DNA of 64,000 nucleotides, taken from assembly GCF_014805685.1 (NCBI RefSeq), contig NC_060891.1:29115379-29179378 (forward strand), in the 5' to 3' direction. The stretch comes from Silurus meridionalis. Its lineage: Eukaryota > Chordata > Actinopteri > Siluriformes > Siluridae. Numbering within the stretch: position 1 is the first letter of the stretch; each line of letters begins with the position of its first letter. A program made the translations under genes and the position numbers. Below the pieces are notes generated by a model. That model ran no database searches. It had not been told where the DNA came from and worked only from the letters and a program-made list of their open reading frames with translations. This document shows positions 9,718-21,774 of this stretch, one piece after another.

Positions 9718-11266
9718 CAGTAACTAAGGGTGTTTTCACACCTAGTTCGTTTGAGCCCTCCAAACGCTCTCGGAGCGGTTCAGTGTGTATATGTGAACAA
9801 ACCAAGTGATCTCAGACCCCTTAAAACGACCCAGAAGCGAACCGTACTCAGACCACCTCGGAGGTGGTCTGAGTACAGTTCGCTTCTGGGTCCTTTTAAG
9901 GGTCTGAGATCAATTCAATACTGAAGAGGACCAAAAGAGAACTGAGTTCTCTTTTGAGTCTTTATTGTGAACACGAAGGGACTGAGTTCACATTTGCTTA
10001 GATCACTTTCTGGTTCACTTTAAGTGAACTGGGTTTGGTTCTTTTAAAACAAACTAGGTGTGAAAACACACCTCAACCTCATAAGAACTCAGAACCCAGA
10101 ATTGTGTGAAATTTTATCACGTGTGTTTATGTACTTCTGTCGTAGTTTTTCACTTGTACGTGACATTGTGGTGCTGTTCTGTTGTAGCCCCTTTCCTTCA
10201 GTTTTGAGAAAACAGAAGAAATACTTTTATGTTTTTATGTGTTGAGAATAGTTGGCATTTAATGCCATCCTCTTTACAAATATCAATAAGTGCACAGCTC
10301 TTCATAAGACCACACGACTCGCGACCTGCCATGTCAAAAGTTTTGTGTTTCAGCAGTGACGGAACACGGCTGCAGGTATGGCAAGCCTCCAGGACATTTG
10401 GCGAAACGAAATGCAAAGTGGACCGGGACCACATTGCTTTCACATGTCACAAACAAATCGAATTAAACGGACAAGCGAACCGTACTCAGACCACCTCGGA
10501 GGTGGTCTGAGTACAGTTCGCTTCTGGGTCCTTTTAAGGGTCTGAGATCACTTCAATACTGAAGAGGACCAAAAGAGAACTGAGTTCTCTTTTGAGTCTT
10601 TATTGTGAACACGAAGGGACTGAGTTCACATTTGCTTAGATCACTTTCTGGTTCACTTTAAGTGAACTGGGTTTGGTTCTTTTAAAACAAACTGGGTGTG
10701 AAAACACACCTCAACCTCATAAGAACTCAGAACCCAGAATTGTGTGAAATTTTATCACGTGTGTTTATGTACTTCTGTCGTAGTTTTTCACTTGTACGTG
10801 ACATTGTGGTGCTGTTCTGTTGTAGCCCCTTTCCTTCAGTTTTGAGAAAACAGAAGAAATACTTTTATGTTTTTATGTGTTGAGAATAGTTGGCATTTAA
10901 TGCCATCCTCTTTACAAATATCAATAAGTGCACAGCTCTTCATAAGACCACACGACTCGCGACCTGCCATGTCAAAAGTTTTGTGTTTCAGCAGTGACGA
11001 ACACGGCTGCAGGTATGGCAAGCCTCCAGGACATTTGGCGAAACGAAATGCAAAGTGGACCGACCACATTGCTTTCACATGTCACAAACAAATCGAACGC
11101 AAGCGAACCGTACTCAGACCACCTCCGGAGGTGGTCTGAGTACAGTTCGCTCTGGGTCCTTTTAAGGGTCTGAGATCACTTGGTTTGTTCACATATACAC
11201 ACTGAACCGCTCCGAGAGCGCTTTGAGGGCTCAAACGAACTAGGTGTGAAAACACCTTAGTTACTG
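9718..11266. mobile_element. Palindrome-rich insertion with a 638-bp tandem duplication
   Basis: Nested in the Tigger-like element. The ends are long inverted repeats beginning CAGTAACTAAGG, then GTGTTTTCACACCTAG, and running about 140 bp inward. Two near-identical 638-bp units (about 9861-10498 and 10499-11136) fill the centre. Each unit starts at a palindrome centred on CCACCTCGGAGGTGG, at about 9860 and 10498, and a third such centre is at about 11124. The first unit also contains TTAAAACAAACTAGGTGTG, which resembles an element end. No transposase is encoded and no clear target duplication was found outside the inverted repeats, so the superfamily is open. Confidence 0.7.
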
Positions 11267-11366
11267 AAAACTTATGACCATCAGGCTGAAGTAGTCCGCA
11301 CAAACACACAAAGCAAAGTGTCTGAAAAACTTACGTCCGCGATGCCGAGGGGGAGATAAGCCGGCG

Positions 11367-11370
<4 letters not shown>

Positions 11371-11412
<42 letters not shown>
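11371..11412 (+). repeat. (AG)n microsatellite
   Basis: 21 AG units, inside the Tigger-like element. Confidence 0.95.
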
Positions 11413-11417
<5 letters not shown>

Positions 11418-11550
11418 GAATGGAAAAATAGGGAAATTAAAAAATACCGCGACCGGCGGCACGGCGCGAAGCCCGGAAGATCCAAAACGAACCTGAAACC
11501 AAAAACGAGGGACAGAAAAGTCTCAAACGTGAACGGCCGAAGCTTCTCTG

Positions 11551-11712
11551 AAGCTCCCGGCTTCAACTCCTTACCGAGAGAGCCGTGCTCCTTACCGAGA
11601 GAGCCGTGCTCCTTACCCTGCTCCCAGCTCGGTAAGGAGCACGGCTCTCTCGGTAAGGAGCGACGCGCGCGCGCTCGGTAAGGAGTTGAAGCCGGGAGCG
11701 CCGCGCTCCCGT
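11551..11712. repeat. GC-rich inverted repeat (hairpin)
   Basis: The left arm contains CCGGCTTCAACTCCTTACCG and ACGGCTCTC complements. The right arm repeats them inverted, with GGTAAGGAGCACGGCTCTC and CTCGGTAAGGAGTTGAAGCC. The short block GGTAAGGAG or its complement occurs about seven times. The sequence could fold into a long stem. Confidence 0.75.
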
Positions 11713-12004
11713 TCATCGCATAACATTTAACACCTGTAGTGTAGTGTTTTCCGCCACTTTCGTGAGTTCTTCTGCGGCTGCACAGGGGCGATCGACATAA
11801 CTGACGTTAAAATTTCTAATTTTTCCCCCCTTGTGCTCGAGATATCAGGGTTCCGCGACATTAAAAAAAGTCGACATAACCGATAAAAAATGCTTAGAAT
11901 AAGCGAGAATTTGGCGGTTCCACTTCAAAAACGTCGACTTAATATGGTTGTCGAGATAACCGAGGGCGAGATAACCGGGTTCCACTGTATTATTATGCCC
12001 GAGA

Positions 12005-12825
12005 TTGCAGCAGCTAAACCCTTTATTTGTGTATCTTAGGCACTTTTTTCAAGTGTATGTGTGTGTAAACGTGAGCTGCATAATGGACATCAAAGTCACA
12101 GAATTTATTCTGCTTTTTCTACTCTTTTGGGCTTTGTTTACAGTCGTGTCTGGAAACACTGTTCTCAGCCGCGGTCCTATTGTTTACACCAGGAAAGACC
12201 GGAAATTACCTGCAAGCTAAGACGGAGAAGACAGGGGAACCGAGCTGGTGCAGACCAACTCTACCGTCCATCGTCATGGGGAATGTAAGAGTTCTTCCAA
12301 AGAAGATGACTGGAGATGACTAGAGACTCAAAGCACTTTTGTACGTCGCTCTGGATAAGGGCGTCTGCTAAATGCCGCAAATTTAAATATAAATGTAAGA
12401 TGGACAAGCTAGCAGTTCTGACTCGGCATCAGAGGGAATTCCGGGAGTAATGTCTAATATGGCTATGACCGGGGCTCTGGGCAGATTTGAACTACTGCGT
12501 GCAGACAGAACGATGGAGAGCGGTAAGATAAAGGAAGGAGGGCTGGCAGTTTTTGTAAATAATAGATGGTGTCAACCTGGTCACATCACTATTAAAGAGC
12601 AGATCTGCTGTAGGGACATTGAGCTGTTAGCCGCTAGCATGAGGCCGTACTATCTGCCCAGGGAATTCTCGCATGCTATTGCGATAGCTGTGTACATTCT
12701 TCCCTCTGCTGATGGTGAATCGGCATGTGATGTCCTGCATTCTGTTGTTAACAGATTGTTAACACAGAGCCCAAATGCCCTTCTCATTTTCTCTGAGGAT
12801 TTTAATGATGCCTCTCCATCCTCCA
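12005..12825 (+). mobile_element. LINE 5' region and endonuclease fragment
   Basis: The fragment contains a start-like segment (MDIKVTEFILLFLLFWALF), then a link to an APE-endonuclease region with GGLAVFVNNRWCQPGHI, SMRPYYLPREFSH and a GDFN-like motif changed to SEDFND. An 88-bp SINE-like insertion breaks it at 12309. Frames are broken at several points, and the LINE sequence dissolves into the 30-bp minisatellite at about 12826. It belongs to the jockey superfamily; no reverse transcriptase remains. Confidence 0.7.
12309..12396 (+). mobile_element. Short L2-tail insertion with TSD AAGATG
   Basis: 88 bp containing the conserved fish L2 3' tail (GCACTTTTGTACGTCGCTCT, then GGATAAGGGCGTCTGCTAAA). 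It is flanked by AAGATG at 12303-12308 and 12397-12402. Removing it rejoins the LINE endonuclease sequence. It is either a SINE using the L2 tail or a very short L2 end. Confidence 0.75.
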
Positions 12826-13722
12826 CACTCGCCTCTCTCTACTGCAAGCTGCTCCAGCCCCACCTCTCTCCACTGCAAGCTGCTCTAGCCCCACCTCTCT
12901 CCATTGCAAGCTGGTCCAGCCCCACCTCTCTCTACTCAAGCTGCTCCAGCCCCACCTCTCTCTACTCAAGCTGCTCCAGCCCCACCTCTCTCTACTCAAG
13001 CTGTTCCAGCCCCACCTCTCTCTACTCAAGCTGCTCCAGCCCCGCCTCTCTCTACTCAAGCTGCTCCAGCCTCGCCTCTCTCTGCTGCAAGCTGCTCCAG
13101 CCCCGCTTCTCTCTACTCAAGCTGCTCCAGCCTCGCCTCTCTCCACTGCAAGCTGCTTCAGCTCCGCCTCTCTCCACTCAAGCTGCTCCAGCCTCACCTT
13201 TCTCTACTACAAGCTGCTCCAGCCTCACCTCTCTCTACTCAAGCTGCTCCAGCCTCGCCTCTCTCTATTGCAAGCTGCTCCAGCCTCAACTCTCTCTATT
13301 GCAAGCTGCTCCAGCCTCACCTCTCTTTACTGGAGCTGCTCCAACCTCACCTCTCTCTCTCAAGCTGCTCCAGCCTCACCTCTCTCTACTGCAGGCTGCT
13401 CCAGCCCCAACTCTCTCTACTTGAGCTGCTCCAGCCTCACCTCTCTCTACTCAAGCTGCTCCAGCCTCACCTCTCTCTACTACAAGCTGCTCCAGCCTCA
13501 CCTCTCTCTACTCGAGCTGCTCCAGCCTCGCCTCTCTCTATTGCAAGCTGCTCCAGCCTCACCTCTCTTTACTGGAGCTGCTCCAACCTCACCTCTCTCT
13601 ACTCAAGCTGCTCCAGCCTCACCTCTCTCTACTGCAGGCTGCTCCAGCCTCAACTCTCTCTACTTGAGCTGCTCCAGCCTCACCTCTCTCTACTCGAGCT
13701 GCTCCAGCCTCACCTCTCTCAT
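12826..13722 (+). repeat. 30-bp minisatellite grown from LINE sequence
   Basis: About thirty copies of a unit of about 30 bp, typified by AGCTGCTCCAGCCTCACC followed by TCTCTCTACTCA. Variants alternate CTCAAG, TGCAAG and TGGAG at one position. The unit length keeps two frames open for over 300 codons as Ser/Leu/Pro repeats. There is no evidence of a gene. Confidence 0.9.
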
Positions 13723-13724
13723 TT

Positions 13725-15418
13725 ACATATTACATTTTATATTTGCTATATTCAGCAGACGCCCTTGTCCAGAGTGATGTACAAAAGCTTTGAGTCTCCA
13801 GCAATAAGTAGATCTACACTTGTATGCTAGATTACAAAATTAATATGAATATAACTCTTGAATTCTACAAAGCAAACATGAAAAGTTCTAATTTAAGTGT
13901 TTCAGGAAGAAGTAGGTCTTCAACCGTCGCTTAAAGATAGCCAGGGACTCTGCTGTACAGACATCTAGGGGAAGTTAATTTCACCACATTGGTGCCAGAA
14001 CAGAGAAGAGCCTTGAAGTATACTTACCTTTCATTCTGAGAGAAGGTGATACCAGTCGAGCAGTGCTGGAGGATCTCAGACAGCATGGTGCAGTGCGAGG
14101 TGTGATGAGGTCTCTGAGGTAAGATGGTGCTGGCCTATTTTTGTCCTTGTAGGCAAACATCAGTGTTTTGAATCTGATACGTGAAGCTACTGTTAGGGAG
14201 CACAGCAGTGGGGTAGTGTGGGAGAACTTGGGCAGATTGAACACAAGTTGTGCAGCTGTATTTTTAATCATTTGCAGTGGATAAATAGCATTTAGAGGAA
14301 GACCTGCTAGCAGAGAGCTGCAGTAGTCCAGTCTTGAAATGACAAGAGAATGAACAAGCACCTGGATAGCCTGTGTGGACAGAAATGGTCGAATCCATCT
14401 GATGTTGTAGAGAAAAAATCGACAGGAACGAGCCACATTAGCGACATGTGGGAAGAAGGACAGTTCATTGTCCATAGTTACCCCAAGGTTACGAGCAGTG
14501 GTTGAAGGTTAAAGCAGAGAGTCATGAAGAGTTATTCGGAGATCTTGACCTGGAGATGATCACCTGGGATGACCAGCAGTTCTGTTTTGCTGGGGTTGAG
14601 TTTTAGTTGATGATGAAGATCTGTCTGTCAAGAATGCCGAGATCCAAGCGGAAGCTGTGGTGTCTGATTGAGGGAACGAAAAGATGAGTTGAGTGTCATC
14701 TGCATAGCAGTGGTAAGAAAACCCATGTGACGATATGACTTCCCCAATGAAGTGGGTATAGAGGAATAAAAAGGAGGGGAACAAGTCCCGAGCCTTGTGG
14801 GAGCCTTGTGGGAGTGGTGAGTCTGTACGAGGCAGATGAGGATCTCCTCCATGTTACCTGGTATGAGCGACCTTCCAGGTAGGAAGCAAACCATTCCATG
14901 CTGTTCCGCGGATACCGAGGCTCTTGAGGGTAGACAAGAGAGTCTTGTGGTTGTCTGTGTGAAATGCTGCTGAAAGGTCCAGGAAGATAAGTACAGATGA
15001 CAGCTTGGCTGATCAAACAGCATGCAGTTTCTAAGAAAAAGGGCCGTCTCTGTGGAATGTGCCACTTTGAACCCAGACTGGTTTGGATCATGGAGGTTGT
15101 TCTGTGAGAGATAAACAGACAGTTGGTTAAAAACAGTACGTTCCAGAGATTGAGAAAGAAAGGATAGAAGTGATACCGGTCTGTAGTTGTTGATGTCTGA
15201 TGGGTCCAGAGCAGGTTTCTTTAAAATAGGAATGACCCTTGCTTACTTGAAGGTAGTTGGCACATAGCCAGATGTTAAGGACCCATTGATGATTGTGGAG
15301 ATGAAGGGCAGGAGATCTTGTGTGATGGTCTGAAGCATAGTTGAAGGGATTGGATCCAGAGGACAGGTGGTGGGATTGCAAGATTGGATAACTTGCAGTA
15401 TCTCATCTTCTGTAAATC
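13725..15418 (-). mobile_element. L2 LINE, antisense, 3' half
   Basis: Read on the minus strand this runs from the reverse transcriptase to the 3' end. YHCYADDTQLIFSFPQSD at about 14640-14710 holds the catalytic YADD. Downstream come SRLDYCSSLLAGLPLNAI and a stretch matching the conserved L2 C-terminus, then a GACGCCC-type 3' tail at about 13757. It resumes at 18976 and 20812 after two younger insertions. Several frameshifts inactivate it. Confidence 0.85.
13981..15091 (-). pseudogene. L2 reverse transcriptase, frameshifted
   Basis: Successive frames at 14628-15091, 14560-14784 and 13981-14475 together cover the L2 palm, thumb and C-terminal region. The YADD catalytic pair is present. Frame changes occur near 14700 and 14500. 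Confidence 0.75.
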
Positions 15419-15507
15419 CAAGATGGCGGCACGGCAGTAGCTCGCAGCGGCCTCTCCGGATCCAAAAATGGTGCTTTCACTATATTTAGCACGACCCTTC
15501 ACAATAC

Positions 15508-16558
15508 ATGGACACCAGAGTCAGCTGTGTTCATGTGTACGACCACCAGACACTGCTACGGTACAGGCATCATGCAACCAACAATCTGCATGATGATCTT
15601 ATCAACAACCTTCGCGACCTCGGCTTGCTGCGACCTCGGCGACCTCGGCCACAAAGACCAGGCCCCCAGACCTCGGTGTTACCTGATGCCAGTGGCCGGG
15701 AGAGGAGACGTCCAAAGCGATGTTCGAGGACGCGGAAGCGCAGCAAGCGGGCGGGTGTCCGTGCTAGGCTAAACGCTAACCCTAGCCGGCCGGCTATCCC
15801 GTCCATTTTTCTTTTCAACGTCTGCTCCCTGGATAATAAACTGGACTACATCCGACTCCAGCAAACCACACGGCGAGAGTTTAGAGACTGTTGCGTCTTT
15901 GTTTTCACAGAGACGTGGCTCAGCGACAGAGTTCCGGAAGCCGCCATCCAGCTAGACGGGCTAACCGTGTTTCGAGCCGACAGAAACGCAGCTCTGTGCG
16001 GTAAGACTCGCGGTGGTGGTGTGTGTGTTTATATCAACACGGAATGGTGTAAGAACTCTGTGCTCGTTTTAAGCTACTGCTCATCGCTAGTGGAGTTTGT
16101 GACTGTTAGATGCAGACCTTTTTATTTACCATGGGAATTCACCACAGTTTACATCGTCGGAGTGTACATTCCTCCCAGTGCTAATGCTAAGGAGGCACTG
16201 AGTGAACTCTACGGCGCTATTAGCGACCTGCAGAATGCTCACCCTGACGGATTGTTTATTATCGCCGGAGATTTCAACATGCGAATCTCAAGACTGTGCT
16301 TCCTAAACTCCATCAGCATGTGGACTTTGCAACGAGAGGAGCGAACACGCTGGATCTTGTTTACACAAACATCCCCGGCGCGTATCGTGCGGCGCCCCGC
16401 CCCCATCTCGGATACACAGACCACTGCTCTGTTATGTTAATTCCAGCATACAGACCGCTCATCAGACGCTCTAAACCGGTTCTGAAACAGGTGAAAACCT
16501 GGCCAGAAGGAGCTACTTCTGCTCTTCAGGACTGTTTTGAGTGCACTGACTGGGACTG
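15508..16558 (+). pseudogene. LINE endonuclease region, one frameshift
   Basis: The N-terminus has a basic Arg/Pro-rich stretch, then the APE endonuclease: [52 protein letters not shown] and IIAGDFN. After GDFN a frameshift at about 16280 moves the rest ([19 protein letters not shown], then [14 protein letters not shown]) into frame 16296-16559, where it stops at TGA 16557-16559. Confidence 0.85.
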
Positions 16559-16586
16559 AGGCTCAACCTACGGCGATTCCATCAAC

Positions 16587-18381
<1,795 letters not shown>

Positions 18382-18975
18382 AACGGAACTCACACACACA
18401 CACACACGCACTCAAATGTGTGTAACGAACTGTAAAATTTTTCCTGGACTTAACACTTAACACACACTGATCACTCATCTCAATCCATTCCACCACCATT
18501 CATTTATTTATTTATTATTCTCAACTGTATCATACTCTCAACTGCTGTTTTTTGCACATTTATCATTATCACTGTATTATACTGTTTACATGCTGTTTGT
18601 TTGCACCTTTGACTGCTGCTGTATTTTTTGCACTACATTGTACTGTTGATAGTCACTTCTGGGATATAGTTTTTTATTTTGTATAGTTTTTGACAGTTTT
18701 CTTGTACAGTACTGTATAATCAGGTATACAGTAGGTTTACTGGTCGGCACTATATTGGGTTTTGTGTCTTGTCTTGAGTCGTCTGTCTGCACTGTCTGTC
18801 TGCACTGTTTGCACCAGGTTGCACTCGATGCACTTTATGTAACTTGGGTTGTAGCTCTATGTTGTTTTGTTTGCTGTTGTTTAGTGTAGCACCAGGGTTC
18901 TGGAGAAACGTTGTCTCATTTTTACTGTGTACCACTGTGTATAGTAGGAATGACAATAAAAGTCTCTTGACTCTT

Positions 18976-19214
18976 GTTAAGGTTGAGAAGCTTGACAACG
19001 AAGGAGTAGGGGATTCCTGGCTGTGTCATATATTCATTGTTGGGGAGGAAGTGAAGGTCTGGCAGATTTCCTTAATCTTTTCATCATAGGAGGAGGCAAT
19101 TTATTAGCTGTCAGAGAGGATGGAGCAGGTGTGGCAGGGGGGTTGAGTAATGAAGAGATGTTTTGGAGCTTACAAGAAGCTTGTGCAGCTTCTGGAGCTT
19201 TCAAGAAGCCTTAA
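18976..19214 (-). mobile_element. L2 LINE, antisense, middle segment
   Basis: Resumes the antisense L2 copy after the LINE insertion. The conserved stretch with GAGGAGGCAATTTATTAGC and GGTTGAGTAATGAAGAGATG belongs to the L2 region upstream of the reverse transcriptase. It ends at the Tigger-like element. Confidence 0.7.
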
Positions 19215-19227
19215 GCTTTTCCTTGTA

Positions 19228-20215
19228 CAGTAAAACCCCTTTGTACGAGCAACCTATTGTATGAGCAAACGGAGATACGAGCAAACTTGTTTGCAAAATT
19301 TTACCCTGTTTCACGAGCAAATTTCGAAGGCACGAGCAAACTCACGCTGCCGGTTCCCCGTTTTCGGCAGAGGGTCGCATCAGTCTCTTAGTTAATGACG
19401 TATCACTTGGTCGCTCTCGTTGTTCAGTGCAGCAAAAACGGAACTTTTTTTAGTTTTATATTTTTATTTCACTAGAAATCTTGAAAAATGTCTCCCACGT
19501 AAATCAGTGATTGTGCTGTGAAAACGAAAGTAAATAGAATTACCATGGAAACCGAGGAGGTTAGGAGCATGGTGCACGTCTCACACTCGCAATCAACCAC
19601 TACCACATGAGTAGGTGTTATGTGAGAAACAGAGGCGGAAGCCAAAGTCAAAGGAAACAAAGTTTATTTTGCAAAAACGCATACTCGCAGTAACTTGGAA
19701 GTAATCCAGTGGTGCGCGGTGGGAGCGCGGTCCACCAGTCCAGAACTGGATGAGAAGCAGTCTGTGTAATATCCAAAGGAGCGCGTAGGAGACGCGCGCC
19801 GCTGACCACAAGCACGGGAGAATCGTGACTTGTACAGCCAAACCATTGATAATAACGGACAGCGAGTGAGAGTGAATGAGGGGTTTATATATGGTTGGGT
19901 AAAGAGTGCTAAACGAGAGTCAGGTGTGTGTGATTAGTAAGCCGGCGAGCAGCTCCATGCGGGTGGGGCGGGGCACACACGGGAGAAGAATCAGGGAGCT
20001 CCCTGACAGTAAGTGTTAAATTATGTTTACATTACGGTAATTTGTGATGTATTTGTTTGTTAAAATAGGCTACAATTAAGCGATCAAATGAGATCTCGGA
20101 ACGGATTAAATCACTTTTACATTCATTCTTATGGGGAAAATCAGTTCGAACGTACGAGCAAATGGACCTACGAGCAATTTTCCAGAATGAATTATGCTCG
20201 TATAACGGGGTTCTG
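19228..20215. mobile_element. Tigger/pogo-like MITE, TA TSD
   Basis: 988 bp with imperfect terminal inverted repeats: CAGTAAAACCCCTTTGTACG at the left and the complement of CAGAACCCCGTTATACGAGC at the right. TA lies at 19226-19227 and 20216-20217. ACGAGCAAA-type subterminal repeats recur at both ends. It contains a solo LTR and no transposase. It is a different subfamily from 9278-11987. Confidence 0.82.
19616..20008 (-). mobile_element. Solo LTR, antisense, inside the MITE
   Basis: About 393 bp from TGTTATGTGAG to GAGCTCCCTGACA. The flanks GTAGG (19611-19615) and GTAAG (20009-20013) form a 5-bp duplication with one mismatch. The flanking match extends to 10 bp, so the left border could lie a few bases to the right. 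A TATATA box near 19888 and TTTATTTTGC near 19661 fit minus-strand promoter and polyadenylation sites. Confidence 0.72.
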
Positions 20216-20811
20216 TAGTACCCTCACCGCCTGATGAGGGGAGATAAATGTAAAATAACACAAGTGACACGGAGCTGCTGCTGCTTCACCACTGTCAGTG
20301 TATTGTTTTTTTTTATTCTTTATAACAAATGAGAACAATATTGTTTTTAATATTCAAATAAATTATATAACTTAAAGAAAGTACAATATATAAATATATA
20401 CACATCAGTACAAACACAACTGTTGCATTTTTATAAAAAGAAAAACACATTACACTTAGCAATTAACTCATACCATGCTATTTGTGAGACCGCATGGTCT
20501 CCATGACTAGCATGAGAGCTGCAACAAACACATACAAAACAAACTTCCACGCTGATAACAACAAGAACCCAAACACTCTAAATAATGTCATCTACAATCC
20601 TTAAAACAACCACAACATTCAAAAAAACACATTTTAAACTTTGAAATGTTTTTCCCATACCTGATAAGGGGAGACAAATGTAAAATAACACAAGTGACAC
20701 GGAGCTGCTGCTGCTTCACCACTGTCAGTGTATTGTTTGAGCAGCACGCCCCAACGATATATTATTGTCACTACCAAACTATTTATTTATTATTATTTCC
20801 CCTAGCTACTA
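20216..20811. other. AT-rich segment bounded by 78-bp direct repeats
   Basis: Copies at 20231-20308 and 20661-20738 share the sequence from CTGATGAGGGGAGATAAATG onwards, with two mismatches by eye. The 350 bp between are AT-rich and non-coding. Together they separate the MITE from the next L2 segment. This could be a small element or a local duplication. Confidence 0.55.
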
Positions 20812-21495
20812 CCACAGTTCCACTGTAGAAGGTAGTTTTAGCAGAAGCCACATCTAAAGAAAATTTGGTCAGGAGAGCACGGTAAGATGCGAGTTCTACA
20901 TCGAGTTGTGATTTTTTCCACTTCTTCATTGCTGATCTGAGTTCTCGCCAATTGCTGCTCAAAACCTCTGGCAGCCAGGGTGTGGGACAAGAAGTCTTCT
21001 TGGGTTTTGTAGTCAAGGGGCAAAGGAGTTCCATGGTTGAGGAAAGAGATGAGAGGAAGGAGTCAGTAGAAAAGTTCAAGGGTAGAGAGGAAAAGTAGTC
21101 AGGGTCAGGAAGAGATGAAAGAGTACAGGAAGCTACAGAGAAGGAAGCGATAGAGTGATGGTTAGGACGGATAAGAGACACGTAAAAAAAAAATCATAGA
21201 ATAGGATTAAAAAAAAAGATTAAAAAGGAAACCAGGTGATGATCAGAAACTGGAAGTGGAGTGGCAGTCATGTCTGTAGCTGGAGTAGGGCGGGTGAAAA
21301 CCAGGTCCAGTACATTTCCTCATTTGTGTGTTAAAGGGCAGCAGTTAAATGTCAAGGAGTAGGTATTTAGAAAAGTCAGGAGGCAGGATGACTGAAGTTT
21401 GTCAGATGGGAGGTTGAAGTCTACAAGAACTGTCAGAGGGGTGCTGTCAGAAGGGAAAGTACTGAGGAGTGTGTCCATCTCTTCTAGGAAGCCTC
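20812..21495 (-). mobile_element. L2 LINE, antisense, upstream segment
   Basis: The minus-strand frame 20783-21181 reads FSVASCTLSSLPDPDYFSSL and ELRSAMKKWKKSQLDVELAS, the linker between endonuclease and reverse transcriptase in fish L2 elements. A second piece to about 21495 (PSDSTPLTVLVDFNLPSD) is from the endonuclease. Its order relative to 13725-15418 and 18976-19214 supports one original element. Confidence 0.78.
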
Positions 21496-21509
21496 CAAGT
21501 ACACTCTGC

Positions 21510-21553
21510 CATGGTTGAATAGCGTTCAGAGGAAGACCTGCGAGCAGAGAGCT
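21510..21553 (-). mobile_element. Second L2 fragment, left piece
   Basis: ATAGCGTTCAGAGGAAGACC and the following AGCAGAGAGCT match the L2 C-terminal region at about 14287-14330. The match resumes at 24563, so roughly 3 kb of younger repeats sit inside it. Confidence 0.7.
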
Positions 21554-21738
21554 CAAATCAAATTAAATCAAATTTTATTTGTCACATACACATACATACA
21601 GGGTACGACATGCAGTGAAATGCTTTTTACGACTGTCCGGCATGAGGGATTAAAATGGGGTGAAAAAAAAACAAAGAAAAAGAAGGCAGTTAAATAAGTA
21701 TAAAAACTATATAAAAATAGGAATATATAAAGATATAA

Positions 21739-21740
<2 letters not shown>
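21554..21740 (-). repeat. Dispersed repeat, LINE 3'-end-like, copy 1
   Basis: A (TCAAA)n-type start, then TTTTATTTGTCACATACACA and GCAGTGAAATGCTTTTTACG. It matches 27792-28040 nearly base for base over about 180 bp. Simple terminal repeats and an AAATAAAATTTG-type minus-strand end suggest a LINE or SINE 3' terminus in antisense. Confidence 0.65.

Positions 21741-21771
<31 letters not shown>
21741..21771 (+). repeat. (TA)n microsatellite
   Basis: About 15 AT units. Its last TA serves as the target site of the adjoining Tc1 element. Confidence 0.9.

Positions 21772-21774
<3 letters not shown>

Larger units (their letters stand above)
9278..11987. mobile_element. Tigger/pogo-like non-autonomous DNA transposon, TA TSD
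   Basis: Terminal inverted repeats CAGTGGAACCCGGTTAT at the left and its complement at the right, with TA on each outer side (9276-9277 and 11988-11989). Subterminal motifs of the type GTCGACATAACCGA and CGAGATAACCG recur near the right end, as expected for transposase-binding sites. There is no transposase gene. The element is enlarged to 2.7 kb by an internal insertion (9718-11266), an AG microsatellite and a hairpin-forming GC-rich block. The Tigger/pogo assignment rests on the TIR sequence and TA duplication. Confidence 0.82.

Noticed and set aside
12450..13830. Two overlapping + strand frames of 324 and 308 codons rich in Ser, Leu, Pro and Ala
   Set aside because: The first is LINE endonuclease running into a 30-bp minisatellite; the second is the same repeat in another frame. 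Neither has a conserved domain beyond the LINE part.
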